64,000 nucleotides of DNA from Aporrectodea caliginosa (Eukaryota > Annelida > Clitellata > Crassiclitellata > Lumbricidae), in contig JACEVL010000973.1 in assembly GCA_020284085.1 (NCBI GenBank), positions 1-64,000 of the forward strand, in the 5' to 3' direction. Positions 63,931 to 64,000 of this stretch are shown piece by piece. The position numbers and the translations under genes are program-made. Each line of letters starts with the position of its first letter. Position 1 is the stretch's first letter. The notes under the pieces are model-generated. The model saw only the letters and a list, made by a program, of their open reading frames with translations, made no database searches and had not been told where the DNA came from.

Positions 63931-64000
63931 GAACAGAGTCAACAGGTGAGAGAGAGTTTTTGGGTTCGTTGGTACCTTGGTACTTTAAGGGCGTACTTGG

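Overview
The window looks like nuclear DNA of a metazoan, most likely a marine invertebrate. It has CR1/Jockey-type and RTE-type LINEs, piggyBac and hAT elements, tRNA-derived SINEs, a Ty3/Gypsy-like LTR element, microsatellites, likely spliced genes and no operons. AGGCCTA-type words recur often. That and the very large GTPase fit a deuterostome such as an echinoderm, hemichordate or lancelet, but the species cannot be settled from this sequence.

Layout. 1-1200: low-complexity DNA, a tiny TTAA-type element and three tandem arrays. 1161-2407: a decayed transposon-associated ORF. 2941-6831: a nearly full-length LINE. 7180-7690: compound microsatellite. 7925-10616 (minus): a long coiled-coil exon split by a 1.0-kb piggyBac derivative. 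11287-12678: a TA-flanked inverted-repeat element abutting a small acidic ORF. 13132-13181: a perfect 50-bp palindrome. 14330-14900: a second relic of the 1161-2407 ORF family. 19380-24548: a PHD-finger LINE split by a broken piggyBac copy. 24549-30661: a hAT element shredded by later LINE insertions, including a 4.2-kb LINE with one in-frame stop.

32024-35737 (minus) holds the best host gene, an intact 1.2-kb-residue VLIG/GVIN-like GTPase exon with two P-loops. 36420-37400 is an unusual array of short GC hairpins. 39237-45151 is packed with non-autonomous DNA transposons with visible target-site duplications, mixed with LINE 3' ends. 47540-51240 holds SINEs, a hAT MITE, a 22-bp minisatellite and an RTE-type LINE end. 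51339-57279 is a complete, very young LTR retrotransposon (1.24-kb LTRs with about three differences, GCTGT duplication) that carries only gag and protease. 57300-64000 is mostly featureless apart from a 170-bp hAT-like MITE, SINE bodies and microsatellites.

Most of the window is therefore transposon biology in layers. Only three stretches look like host genes: the coiled-coil exon, the acidic ORF and the GTPase. The most interesting signals are the gag-protease-only LTR element, the shared architecture of the TTAA elements (a subterminal G/C palindrome), a conserved 3'-UTR hairpin motif in three LINE families, and a piggyBac insertion inside a 49-residue repeat protein whose frame is continuous on either side.
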